14,391 nt of DNA, from contig AQSL01000100.1 of the NCBI GenBank assembly GCA_000403035.1, forward strand, positions 1-14,391, read 5' to 3'. The position numbers and the translations under genes were made by a program. Positions 6,046 to 14,295 of the stretch are shown piece after piece (position 1 is the first letter of the stretch; each line of letters begins with the position of its first letter). Origin of the DNA: Candidatus Latescibacter anaerobius SCGC AAA252-E07. GTDB lineage: Bacteria > Latescibacterota > Latescibacteria > Latescibacterales > Latescibacteraceae. The notes beneath the pieces are model-generated. The model did no database searches. It saw only the letters and a list, made by a program, of their open reading frames with translations, and was not told the DNA's origin.

Positions 6046-6732
6046 TTAATTCCTTTGACCGAAGACGGCAGTCCCCACACGCACCATTGTTGAACCTTCC
6101 TCGATTGCGATAGTGTAATCACCCGACATGCCCATTGACAGAACCTTCATGAACGAAGCCGTTTCACGGTCTTCCTTCACTCTATCGAAAAATTCCTTCA
6201 TACGTGAAAACTCACTTCTTGTTACCTCGGGAGTAACACCGAAAGAACCTATAGTCATAAGCCCCTGAACAGCGATTCTTTCCTTTCCTGCGGCATATAA
6301 AACGAGATCTTTTACTTCATCGACTGCCACTCCCGATTTCGACTCCTCCCCGGAAATGTTGACCTGAATAAGGATATTGACCGTTTTTCGTTCCTGAGAG
6401 GCAGTGGCTGAAATTATATCAATTATTTTTTTTGAATGAACACTGTCTATCCAGTCAAACAGCCCCACAGCAGCTTTTCCTTTATTTGACTGTAACCTGC
6501 CAACCATGTGCCAGATACTTTTACCCGATACAACAGGGATTTTTAATGAAGCCTCCTGTACCCTGTTTTCACCCACATGGAGAACACCGGCTTCGAGAGC
6601 TTCTTCAATTTCATGAACGCTTCGTGTTTTCGATACCGCCACAAGCGTTATTTCGGAAGGGTCACGACCAACTCTTGAAGCCGATTCGCCGATGCCGCTT
6701 AAAACCCTCTGAACATTCTCATGAATAGGCAT
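6046..6732 (-). CDS. yggS: YggS/PROSC family PLP-binding protein
   Basis: A 228-residue single-domain TIM-barrel protein that binds pyridoxal 5'-phosphate and keeps its cellular level balanced. The PLP lysine is Lys35 in LVAVSKTRS (30-38). Other family motifs are HVGENRVQEA (52-61), WHMVGRLQSNK (74-84), MTIGSFG, LSMGMSGDYTIAIEEGST and VRVGTAVFG at the C-terminus. Length is standard. The ATG start fits the family N-terminus, although no Shine-Dalgarno site is obvious upstream. It is the ylmE homologue of the divIVA cluster. PLP is also the cofactor of GlyA encoded just upstream, which may be no more than coincidence. Confidence 0.95.
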   Translation of the reverse strand: MPIHENVQRVLSGIGESASRVGRDPSEITLVAVSKTRSVHEIEEALEAGVLHVGENRVQEASLKIPVVSGKSIWHMVGRLQSNKGKAAVGLFDWIDSVHSKKIIDIISATASQERKTVNILIQVNISGEESKSGVAVDEVKDLVLYAAGKERIAVQGLMTIGSFGVTPEVTRSEFSRMKEFFDRVKEDRETASFMKVLSMGMSGDYTIAIEEGSTMVRVGTAVFGQRN

Positions 6733-6824
6733 ATTAACACACTATTAGAAATAATTACTATCACCCTGTAACTTGTTGTTATAAAACAAACTTTCAATAT
6801 CCGACATTCAGCTTGCGATTATGT

Positions 6825-6849
6825 GCCATCGCTCCGTTGAGCCGATAGC
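6825..6849. other. Imperfect hairpin in the nrdR-yggS gap
   Basis: The 178-base gap (6733-6910) contains GCCATCGCTC-CGTT-GAGCCGATAGC, split here at its loop. The arms pair over nine positions with one mismatch and one bulge around a four-base loop. No T-run follows on either strand, so it is not a standard terminator. CAGCT at 6809-6813 and AGCTG at 6847-6851 could pair as an alternative to the end of this stem. It could be part of a structured RNA or a decayed repeat. Confidence 0.35.
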
Positions 6850-6889
6850 TGATATAGGTAACGAAGCAGGTTAAAGCTCTCAAAAGGCA

Positions 6890-6904
6890 TTGTTGTTACA
6901 ACAA
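6890..6904. repeat. Perfect inverted repeat just after nrdR
   Basis: TTGTTGT and ACAACAA flank a single base, seven bases beyond the nrdR stop. The nine bases TTGTTGTTA recur at 6773-6781 on the other side of the same gap, so the structured 110-base middle is bracketed by a short direct repeat. It could be an operator, an element boundary or chance. Confidence 0.35.
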
Positions 6905-6910
6905 AAGACT

Positions 6911-7360
6911 TTATTCATGGATATTGTTAAGCTCTTTCAGGAATTCAGTCTTATCCTGGAATTTGCGATATACAGAAGCAAATCGTACGAATGCAACATC
7001 ATGCAGCTTCTGGAGATGTGCCATAACCATTTCACCAATATCCCGTGAAGAGATCTCTCGTTCGCCTCTTGACTCGATATCACGGGTTATGTTTTCAACA
7101 ATTTCATCAATCCTGTCTGTGGGAATGGGAAGTTTTGTACATGCAATGGTAATGCCATCCATGAGTTTTTTCCTGTCAAACGGCTCACGTTTACCATCAT
7201 TCTTAATCACGTTTATAGAGACATTCTCTATATATTCGTAAGTAGTAAAACGCTGGTTGCAATTAAGGCATTCCCGGCGGCGCCTTATCGATTCACCATT
7301 TTTCGAGGATCGCGAATCAATAACTTTATCCGTAGCTTCACCACAAAATGGGCATTTCAT
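6911..7360 (-). CDS. nrdR: Transcriptional repressor NrdR
   Basis: A 149-residue zinc-ribbon/ATP-cone repressor that represses ribonucleotide reductase genes in response to ATP and dATP. The zinc ribbon uses C3, C6, C31 and C34 (CPFCG, then CLNC), followed by NQRFTTYEY. The ATP-cone covers about 47-137 (VIKNDGKREPFDRKKLMDGI, late FVRFASVYRKF). The reading frame is open 12 codons further upstream, but ATG at 7360 is the correct start: it gives the canonical MKCPFC beginning and has GGGGGA seven bases before it. No NrdR box or ribonucleotide reductase gene is visible in this window, so its targets lie elsewhere. The glyA-nrdR order is widely conserved. Confidence 0.96.
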   Translation of the reverse strand: MKCPFCGEATDKVIDSRSSKNGESIRRRRECLNCNQRFTTYEYIENVSINVIKNDGKREPFDRKKLMDGITIACTKLPIPTDRIDEIVENITRDIESRGEREISSRDIGEMVMAHLQKLHDVAFVRFASVYRKFQDKTEFLKELNNIHE

Positions 7361-7450
7361 AACGGTTCCCCCATTATTATACAGCAAAAGAAACAATTCT
7401 TATTGAATTTTACATTTCATTTATTCTTTACATAAAATCATATATATGAA

Positions 7451-8728
7451 TTACCATGAAAATATAGGAAACGAACATGCAAGTTCATACGATTCATTGC
7501 GAATAGTGGCAAGAATGTTTTTATTGTCAATATCATCAATTACCCTGCCAGTCATAGAAGCAATTTTTCTCATCTCTTCAGCACCCATACCGCGAGTTGT
7601 TAAAGCCGCGGTTCCAAGCCTGATTCCGCTCGTAATACCCGGGCTGAGCTGATCAAACGGAATGCTGTTCTTGTTCACTGTTATTCCTGCATATTCCAGG
7701 GCCTCTTCAGCCATCTTGCCGGTTACATTTGTTTCGGAAAAATCAACCAGTACAAGATGAGTATCCGTTCCCCCGGAAACCAGTTTAAATCCATTGGATA
7801 ACAGTTCCTCTGCGAGAACCTTGCAGTTTGATACAATTTTTTCTGCATACTTTTTAAATTCAGGTTTCAAAACCTCGCCGAAAGCAACTGCTTTTGCAGC
7901 AATAACATGCATTAACGGCCCGCCCTGGATACCCGGGAATATCTGCCTGTCTACGGATATTCCAAACTCTTCGGTTGCAAGTATCATTCCGCCGCGTGGG
8001 CCCCTGAGGGTTTTATGGGTAGTACCCGTAACCACATCCGAATACGGCACAGGACTCGGATGAACACCGCCAGCAATAAGACCTGCAATATGTGCCGCAT
8101 CTACCATCAGCTTTGCACCAACCTCATCTGCTATTTCACGGAATTTCACAAAATCAATGATTCGCGGATAAGCTGTTGCGCCTCCGACTATCAATTCAGG
8201 TTTCGTTTCACGGGCAGTTTTTAAAAGCATGTCATAATCGATTATGCAGTCTTCACGTCTCACACCATAGGGAATTATTTCATACATCATTCCGGAGAAA
8301 TTTACTTTACTGCCATGGGTAAGATGACCTCCATGCTTGAGATCCATTGCCATGATACGAGATCCCGGCTTCACGAGGGCGAAATAAGCCGCCATATTTG
8401 CCTGTGAACCGGAATGCGGCTGAACATTCACATGGTCACATTCAAATATCTTCTTCGCACGGTCAACTGCCGTTCTTTCTACTTCGTCAATATACTCACA
8501 TCCGCCATAATAGCGATTCGAAGGATATCCCTCGGCATACTTATTGGTGAGAACAGAACCGGTTGCTTCCAGTACCGCAGGGGAAACATAATTTTCTGAG
8601 GCGATCATCTCGAGGTTGTCATGCTGCCGTGTAACCTCTTTAGCGATCCTGGAATATATTTCAGGATCAGATTTTGAAAGATAACAACCGGAACACCAGA
8701 CCGAAGAATTTTTTAACGATTCACTCAT
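7451..8728 (-). CDS. glyA: Serine hydroxymethyltransferase
   Basis: A 425-residue PLP enzyme that converts serine and tetrahydrofolate to glycine and 5,10-methylene-tetrahydrofolate, the main source of one-carbon units for purines and dTMP. Key landmarks are LEMIASENYVSPAVLEA (39-55), KYAEGYPSNRYYGG (63-76), HGGHLTHG (132-139), VDAAHIAGL (209-217) and TGTTHKTLRGPRGG (234-247), with Lys239 forming the Schiff base; SGIRLGTAALTTRGM comes near the end. The N-terminus is longer than usual: before DPEI (21-24) lie 20 residues containing WCSGC, a CxxC. AGGA seven bases upstream supports this ATG and the next in-frame Met (41) would remove conserved sequence. It lies 86 bases after etfA and 90 before nrdR. 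Confidence 0.96.
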   Translation of the reverse strand: MSESLKNSSVWCSGCYLSKSDPEIYSRIAKEVTRQHDNLEMIASENYVSPAVLEATGSVLTNKYAEGYPSNRYYGGCEYIDEVERTAVDRAKKIFECDHVNVQPHSGSQANMAAYFALVKPGSRIMAMDLKHGGHLTHGSKVNFSGMMYEIIPYGVRREDCIIDYDMLLKTARETKPELIVGGATAYPRIIDFVKFREIADEVGAKLMVDAAHIAGLIAGGVHPSPVPYSDVVTGTTHKTLRGPRGGMILATEEFGISVDRQIFPGIQGGPLMHVIAAKAVAFGEVLKPEFKKYAEKIVSNCKVLAEELLSNGFKLVSGGTDTHLVLVDFSETNVTGKMAEEALEYAGITVNKNSIPFDQLSPGITSGIRLGTAALTTRGMGAEEMRKIASMTGRVIDDIDNKNILATIRNESYELACSFPIFSW

Positions 8729-8814
8729 GTATCATTCCTATTTTTGAGACAGTTTATTGAAAGTAATTTTTTTAGTATTTATCTAAACCCTATATACCAT
8801 ATAAGATTTTAAAA

Positions 8815-10008
8815 TCATGAACCTAAACGGCTTTTCAGTTCAGCAATCATCTTCGGCACAATTTCCAGGGCATCCCCAACATACCCGTAAGTGGCAACAT
8901 TAAATATCGGGGCATCAGGGTCCTTGTTAATAGCAATAATTATATCGGAAGTTTTCATGCCTGCAAGATGCTGAACCGCACCGGAAATTCCACAGGCGAT
9001 ATAAACAGTCGGTCTTACCGTACGGCCGGTCTGTCCGACCTGGTGCGAATAATCAATCCAGTCTGCATCTACCGCAGCTCTCGAGGCGCCGACAGCACCT
9101 CCGAGAAGATCAGCGAGTTCATGAAGGACAGCAAAATTTTCAGGCTTTCCGATACCTCTTCCCCCGGACACAATAATATTAGCATCAGCGAGGTTTATCC
9201 TTTCTTTTGAAGGAATCCACTCGAGAATCCGGGTTTTTTGCGTTTCTTCCAAAAGATTGTTTTCAGACCAAATTATTTCAATATCCCGTTTTTCTCCGGC
9301 TTTTGGCATGGCAAAAACCTTGGGTCTCACAGTCGCCATCTGTGGTCGATGTTTCGAGGACTTGATGGTAGCCATTATATTTCCCCCGAAAGCAGGACGG
9401 GTCTGGAGAAGACTTCTCGTTTCCAGCTCAATTCCGAGATCGGTACAGTCCGCTGTTAATCCCGTTTTCAATTCCGTTGCCAGACCTCCGGCGAAATCAC
9501 GACCGGTTGATGTTGCCCCGATAAGAACAATCTCGGGTCTGTGTTTTTTTATAAGCTGTGCGGCCGATTCTACAAAAGGCATGGTTCGGTACTGTTCAAG
9601 AACCGGGCTCTTGACCGCATAAATCCGATTAATATCATAACATGAAAGCTCATCAAGTACCGGGTCAATTCCATTGCCAAGGAGCATACAGTTTAATTCC
9701 GTGTCAAGCTCTTCAGCCAGTTTCCTTCCTTCGCCAATCAGTTCCAGAGCTACATGATGGGGTTTATCCTCGACCGTTTGAACAAACACCCATACACCTC
9801 TGTAGCCCTCAATATCTTCCTCTTTTACACCTTCACGTTCCGGGAGTTCTATCGCCTCAAATTTACAACTGTCAACACATAATCCGCATAACGTGCAGGA
9901 ACTGAGAACAACAGCTTTATCATTTTCAAGCTTGATCGCATCAAAAGGGCAGGCTTTTATACAGAGCCCGCATCCAATACATTTCGAAAGTATAATTTTT
10001 AATCCCAT
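8815..10008 (-). CDS. etfA: Ferredoxin-fused electron transfer flavoprotein alpha subunit
   Basis: A 397-residue EtfA with an N-terminal two-cluster ferredoxin domain. The first [4Fe-4S] site uses C10, C13, C16 and C20 and the second C38, C41, C44 and C48; both are intact. The EtfA nucleotide-binding fold follows (about 70-255), then the FAD domain with SGGRGIG (281-287), VGASRAAVDADWI (306-318), HQVGQTGRT (322-330), ACGISGAVQHLAGM (338-351) and INKDPDAPIF (360-369). This layout is known from the Etf of Acetobacterium caffeyl-CoA reductase and lactate dehydrogenase complexes. It pairs with EtfB encoded nine bases upstream, with GAGG before the ATG. No dehydrogenase partner is in the window, so the physiological acceptor is unknown. 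Confidence 0.95.
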   Translation of the reverse strand: MGLKIILSKCIGCGLCIKACPFDAIKLENDKAVVLSSCTLCGLCVDSCKFEAIELPEREGVKEEDIEGYRGVWVFVQTVEDKPHHVALELIGEGRKLAEELDTELNCMLLGNGIDPVLDELSCYDINRIYAVKSPVLEQYRTMPFVESAAQLIKKHRPEIVLIGATSTGRDFAGGLATELKTGLTADCTDLGIELETRSLLQTRPAFGGNIMATIKSSKHRPQMATVRPKVFAMPKAGEKRDIEIIWSENNLLEETQKTRILEWIPSKERINLADANIIVSGGRGIGKPENFAVLHELADLLGGAVGASRAAVDADWIDYSHQVGQTGRTVRPTVYIACGISGAVQHLAGMKTSDIIIAINKDPDAPIFNVATYGYVGDALEIVPKMIAELKSRLGS

Positions 10009-10017
10009 ACTACCTCA

Positions 10018-10809
10018 TCATTGTGACATTGATTGAAGAATTACATCTACAAGGCGTTTTGAAATCTCATCCGGGTCGCCTTGAAAGAGTTCTCCCTGTT
10101 TTTTCTGCTCGGGAGAAAATACGTTCTCTACCCAGGTTGGAGACCCGTTATGTCCTATCTTTTCAATCTCAGCTCCGATATTTCGGGCATCCCAAACCGG
10201 TATATCGAGATTGCGAGCTTTTTTCATTTTCAAAATCGAGGGCTGACGTGGCACATTGATATCTTTTACCACAGTCAGAAGCGCGGGAAGCTTTGCTTCC
10301 AAGCGTTCTATGCCACCATCAAGAAGACGCTCAACAATTATTTTTCCGTCATCAATATTTATATTCTCAACTTTGGAAACATACGTAAGCTGAGAAAAAC
10401 CAAGCCTTGAGGCAATCCCCGGTCCCACCTGGGCAGTATCACCATCTATTGCCTGCTTGCCGGTTATCACCAGGTTTATACCACCGATATTCTCTATGCC
10501 CTTCGAAAGCGCATACGAAGTAGCAAGCGTATCAGAACCCGCAAAAGCCCTGTCGGATAGAAGCACAACCTCGTCCACACCCATTGCAAACGCAGTGCGG
10601 AGCACCTCATCCGCCTGTGGTGGGCCCATTGTTATAACGGTTACTTTGCCACCATACTTTTCTCGAATTTTCAAACCCTCCTCGATAGCAAATTCATCGA
10701 ACGGATTGAGAATCGAAGGCACACCCTCACGCACCAGAGTATTCGTTTCCGGGTCTATGCGGACATCTGTAGTGTCGGGCACCTGTTTGACACATACAGC
10801 AATGTTCAT
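10018..10809 (-). CDS. etfB: Electron transfer flavoprotein beta subunit, bifurcating type
   Basis: A 263-residue EtfB. It starts MNIAVCVKQVPDT, carries TMGPPQADEVLRTAFAMG (60-77), LLSDRAFAGSDTLATSYAL (83-101) and the flavin/AMP-binding GKQAIDGDTAQVGPGIA (117-133). The SDRAFAGSDT and DGDTAQVGP segments are characteristic of EtfBs that hold a second FAD and bifurcate electrons from NADH; this is family knowledge, not something measured here. With the ferredoxin-fused EtfA it would send one electron to ferredoxin and the other to a partner flavoenzyme. GGAG lies eight bases before the ATG, and the gene follows guaA after 42 bases, so it is probably in the nadB-guaA transcript. Confidence 0.94.
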   Translation of the reverse strand: MNIAVCVKQVPDTTDVRIDPETNTLVREGVPSILNPFDEFAIEEGLKIREKYGGKVTVITMGPPQADEVLRTAFAMGVDEVVLLSDRAFAGSDTLATSYALSKGIENIGGINLVITGKQAIDGDTAQVGPGIASRLGFSQLTYVSKVENINIDDGKIIVERLLDGGIERLEAKLPALLTVVKDINVPRQPSILKMKKARNLDIPVWDARNIGAEIEKIGHNGSPTWVENVFSPEQKKQGELFQGDPDEISKRLVDVILQSMSQ

Positions 10810-10851
10810 GAATTATTTCTCCATATTTTATGAAAACATATATAAATACTT

Positions 10852-12657
10852 TTATTCCCACTCAAAAGTTCCGGGCGGTTTGTTGGTAATATCATAAAAA
10901 ACATATTCTATTGAGCCAAGCGAAAAAATACGTTCTGCAATCTCCACGACACAATCTTCAGGCATCCGGTAAAATCTCGCTGTCATGACATCCGATGATT
11001 CGAGCGGCCGTATGACCACGCATTCCTTCTTTCCATCCGAAGACAACGGCAGCAGAACAACAGGCATCTGAAATATATTATTATATAGATTGTTCTTATG
11101 TAGTATATTCATTGCTTCGTTGTCGGCTTCACGGATCAGTTCAAGGCGTTCATGGGTCAGCGTTGCCGCTTTGCTTTTCAGGGGCATCAGTTCTCCGCCG
11201 CCGATCTTGTAAACAACGCGGTTCACTCCCTGAATAAAATTTGTAATGTCTGTGGAAAGCATCTCGAGTTTTTCCCAGTCCAGACTACCTTCCACCGCTG
11301 CCGGATGATCATATGTCCTCGAATCACCCTGCACACCCACACTCCTTACCGGCAGTATCATGGAATCATATCCAGATAGTCTCGCTTTTTCTGCCACAAG
11401 ATCATGCAATTCACTGAAATCGCCTGAAGATTCACCTCCCTTACCACAGAGAATCCTCACACCCAGGCCGGGTCCGGGGAAAGGATGACGCCATACCAGT
11501 TCATGGGGCAGTCCCAGTCGCTCTCCGACCATACGGACTTCGTCCTTATAAAGTTGATCGAGCGGCTCAATTACCAGACCCTTTGCAACCATCTCTTTAA
11601 TCATATCAGTTCGGTTATGATGCGTTTTAATAATATCCGCATGCCGTGACCCGCCCGATTCAATAATATCCGGGTACAAAGTTCCCTGCCCAAGCATCCA
11701 TTTTTCAGGATCAAGATCAAGGGCTTCGAGTTCTCGATCCTTCACATACATAAATTCATCACCGATAGCCCTTCTTTTTTCCTGCGGATCTGTCAGATTT
11801 TCAACCGCTTTCAGGAAATCTTCACTTCGGTCTACTACTATGAGGTTATGAAATCCCAGCTTTCCGAGGGCATGTTTGACAGCGGCGGTCTCGTTCTTGC
11901 GCATGAAACCGTTGTCTATGTGTATTCCGAGTACACGGTCCTCTCCGAGAGCCCTGTTCAAAAGGGTGAACGCAACCGTAGAATCAACTCCGCCGGATAC
12001 AAGCAGGAACACGTTACGGTCACCCACACGAGCACGCATCTCATTCATTTTTTCCTCGATGTACCCCTCCACAGACCAGTCCTTTTCGGCGTCGCATATT
12101 TTCAAGAAATTCTCAAGGATATGGTCTCCCATGGGGGTATCTTTGACCTCAGGATGAAATTGAAGCCCGTAAATGTTGCGTTTTTCATCGCCTATAGCCG
12201 CAACACTGCAGTCCGCAGTGCTCCCGATAATGTCAAATCCCGCAGGAGGATGTGTGACAGAATCTCCATGGCTCATCCACACCTGTTCTTTGTTATTCAG
12301 TCCTTTAAACAACGGGGAATCACCGATTTTTTCCAGTTCCGATCTGCCGTATTCATGCCTGTCGAAACGTTTAACCTTACCCCCGAGCAGGTATGCAATG
12401 AGCTGCATTCCGTAACATAATCCAAGAACAGGAATTTCGACATTGAGCATCTCACTGTTGAAATCCGGAGCATTTTCAGAATAAACGCTGGAGGGACCAC
12501 CCGATAGAATGATTCCTTTGGGATTGCCCAGTTTTTCAATGGTATCATCGGGATGCTTTATATCGGCGTATGTACCGAGATATCGAAAGCGTTTTGCTAT
12601 GAGATGAGCATACTGCCCGCCAAAATCAATTACCGTTATTTTGTTTTCCCTGTCCAT
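10852..12657 (-). CDS. guaA: GMP synthase (glutamine-hydrolysing), long form
   Basis: A 601-residue enzyme that amidates XMP to GMP using glutamine and ATP. Residues 7-190 form a class I glutamine amidotransferase with Cys81 (GLCYGMQ), His168 and Glu170 (FHPEV). Residues 215-400 are the ATP-pyrophosphatase domain with the P-loop SGGVDS (221-226), GQGTLYPDIIES, KTHHN and RHPFPGPGLG (390-399). The C-terminal part is longer than in the 525-residue E. coli enzyme: it holds two related segments, LPVRSVGVQGDSRTYD (435-450) to NRVVYKIGG, and LPLSSDGKKECVVIRPLESS (536-555) to YDITNKPPGTFEWE. Human GMPS has the same two-part dimerisation region. It is 36 bases after nadB, with only a weak GAG ribosome site. 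Confidence 0.95.
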   Translation of the reverse strand: MDRENKITVIDFGGQYAHLIAKRFRYLGTYADIKHPDDTIEKLGNPKGIILSGGPSSVYSENAPDFNSEMLNVEIPVLGLCYGMQLIAYLLGGKVKRFDRHEYGRSELEKIGDSPLFKGLNNKEQVWMSHGDSVTHPPAGFDIIGSTADCSVAAIGDEKRNIYGLQFHPEVKDTPMGDHILENFLKICDAEKDWSVEGYIEEKMNEMRARVGDRNVFLLVSGGVDSTVAFTLLNRALGEDRVLGIHIDNGFMRKNETAAVKHALGKLGFHNLIVVDRSEDFLKAVENLTDPQEKRRAIGDEFMYVKDRELEALDLDPEKWMLGQGTLYPDIIESGGSRHADIIKTHHNRTDMIKEMVAKGLVIEPLDQLYKDEVRMVGERLGLPHELVWRHPFPGPGLGVRILCGKGGESSGDFSELHDLVAEKARLSGYDSMILPVRSVGVQGDSRTYDHPAAVEGSLDWEKLEMLSTDITNFIQGVNRVVYKIGGGELMPLKSKAATLTHERLELIREADNEAMNILHKNNLYNNIFQMPVVLLPLSSDGKKECVVIRPLESSDVMTARFYRMPEDCVVEIAERIFSLGSIEYVFYDITNKPPGTFEWE

Positions 12658-12693
12658 TACATTTCTCGGAAAATTAAAATGATTGTCATGAGA

Positions 12694-14295
12694 TTATAAA
12701 AGAATTTCTTCGTTTCTAATAACTGTATCATGTTTCCAGAATTTATCATCACGGTGAGGATAATCGGTATTATAGTGCAGACCTCTTGATTCTTTGCGGT
12801 GTTTTGCGCTTATAACAATGAGCCATGCAACAATCGCGAGATTTCTCAATTCGAGAAGTTCGAGTGAAAGTTTCGTTCTCCGGTAATACTTTGCAACCTC
12901 ATCGCGGATCAGGGTAATCCGGCCCAGGGCCCTGCTGAGCCTGAAGTCGCTGCGGACAATACCCACGAGATCCCACATCAATTGCCGAATATTATTTCTG
13001 TCATGTGATATGACAACCCATTCATCCGGATCAAATGTCCCTTTATCATTCCAATCGGGGATTTTCAGTAGTTCCGGGATTTTTTGCCTGTTTTCCTTCA
13101 CTACCGTTGCAGCTTGATTCGCGATAACAACTGCCTCAAGAAGTGAATTTGAAGCGAGCCTGTTCGCACCGTGAAGACCGGTGAATGCGACCTCACCCGC
13201 AGCATAAAGGTTCGATATAGTAGTTCGGCCGAAGGTATCGGTCAAAACTCCCCCGCACATATAATGGGCAGCAGGAACAACAGGTATGGGTTCTTTCGTT
13301 ATATCCAGCCCGTATGAGAGACATTGATCAAAAATGTTCGGGAACCTTTTCCTGGTAGCACCCGGGTCAAACCCGGTTACATCGAGGTACACACAATCTT
13401 CTCCGCTGTTCTTCAGATATTGGTCGATAGTCCTCGCTACTATGTCACGGGGTGCAAGATCCTTCATTGGAATGTGTTCCATAAGCCGGCTGCCGTTTTT
13501 ATCGATGATCATTGCTCCATACCCGCGAACAGCCTCTGATATCAAAAATGTCTTGCCATCAGAAAGCTTAAGACTGGTCGGATGAAACTGAATGAATTCA
13601 AGGTTTCCAACCTTTGCCCCTGCCCTGAACGCCATCGCAACACCATCGCCGGTCGCAATATCGGGATTTGTGGTATGAAGGTACACCTGACCGAGCCCGC
13701 CGGTAGCAAGCATCGTTGTACCTGACAGAAACGTCTCGACAACACCCTTTTCAACATCCATGACATAGGCACCGTAACAATTTATCGGACGGCTTTTTGT
13801 CATAACCGCAACATTATGTTCTGTAAGCAAATCAACTGCAATATGGTTTTCGAGAATGGTAATGTTAGGGTTTTGTTTGATTTGTGCGATGAGTGCGCAC
13901 TCTATTTCAAAACCGGTAAGGTCATCGGCATGGACTATACGGTTGCAGGTGTGGCCTCCTTCAAGGCCGAGAGAAAAGCTCCCGTTATCCCCCTTTGTGA
14001 ACCGGCAGCCCCACTCTACAAGCTGGTTAATTATTTCCGGCCCATTCTTCACAACCATCTCTACCACATCATCATGACAGAGCCCGTCACCGGTTACTAT
14101 GGTATCGGTTTTGTGCTTTTCCATGGAATCATCGTTTCCCAGAGCACTCGCAATGCCTCCCTGGGCATAGTTTGTCGATGACTCGCTGTCACTCTTCTTG
14201 GTGATTATTATAACCTTACCGTAATCAGCAACTCTAAGAGCATACGATAGTCCTGCAATACCCGAACCAATAATGAGGAAATCAGTTTTTGTCAA
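12694..14295 (-). CDS. nadB: L-aspartate oxidase
   Basis: A 533-residue flavoenzyme that oxidises L-aspartate to iminoaspartate, the first step of de novo NAD synthesis. The FAD-binding IIGSGIAGLSYAL (8-20) and NYAQGGIA (42-49) are intact. Counterparts of the E. coli active-site residues E121, H244, R290, H351 and R386 appear as E112, H238, R283, H344 and R379, with ESRGLHYNTDYP near the end. These residues separate it poorly from fumarate reductase alone, but length, C-terminus and the lack of other subunit genes favour NadB. The enzyme can use O2 or fumarate; fumarate would fit an anaerobe. Start is TTG, supported by GGAGA six bases upstream. nadA and nadC are not in the window. Bases 14296-14391 are AT-rich leader without a promoter I can fix. 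Confidence 0.95.
   Translation of the reverse strand: MTKTDFLIIGSGIAGLSYALRVADYGKVIIITKKSDSESSTNYAQGGIASALGNDDSMEKHKTDTIVTGDGLCHDDVVEMVVKNGPEIINQLVEWGCRFTKGDNGSFSLGLEGGHTCNRIVHADDLTGFEIECALIAQIKQNPNITILENHIAVDLLTEHNVAVMTKSRPINCYGAYVMDVEKGVVETFLSGTTMLATGGLGQVYLHTTNPDIATGDGVAMAFRAGAKVGNLEFIQFHPTSLKLSDGKTFLISEAVRGYGAMIIDKNGSRLMEHIPMKDLAPRDIVARTIDQYLKNSGEDCVYLDVTGFDPGATRKRFPNIFDQCLSYGLDITKEPIPVVPAAHYMCGGVLTDTFGRTTISNLYAAGEVAFTGLHGANRLASNSLLEAVVIANQAATVVKENRQKIPELLKIPDWNDKGTFDPDEWVVISHDRNNIRQLMWDLVGIVRSDFRLSRALGRITLIRDEVAKYYRRTKLSLELLELRNLAIVAWLIVISAKHRKESRGLHYNTDYPHRDDKFWKHDTVIRNEEILL

Noticed and set aside
6819..6890. 23-codon minus-strand frame (MPFESFNLL...) in the nrdR-yggS gap
   Set aside because: No Shine-Dalgarno site, and its bases are the hairpin region itself. 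I see no family resemblance.
7361..7396. Twelve-codon N-terminal extension of NrdR
   Set aside because: NrdR proteins begin MKCPFC. The ATG at 7360 has a strong GGGGGA site, whose bases would be coding in the longer version.
8729..8814. Glycine or other riboswitch in front of glyA
   Set aside because: The gap is only 86 bases, AT-rich, and shows none of the conserved G-rich core or paired stems of known riboswitches.
8805..8816. Perfect palindrome GATTTTAAAATC at the end of etfA as a terminator or operator
   Set aside because: It is all A/T except its outer pair and has no T-run after it. Such palindromes are expected in AT-rich DNA.
11848..12420. 190-codon open frame on the plus strand
   Set aside because: It lies wholly opposite guaA, whose domains are unmistakable. 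The product has no recognisable motifs, so it is a shadow frame.
12694..14295. Reading the flavoprotein as a fumarate reductase/succinate dehydrogenase subunit
   Set aside because: Length, the C-terminal ESRGLHYNTDYP region and the lack of iron-sulphur and membrane subunit genes fit L-aspartate oxidase.
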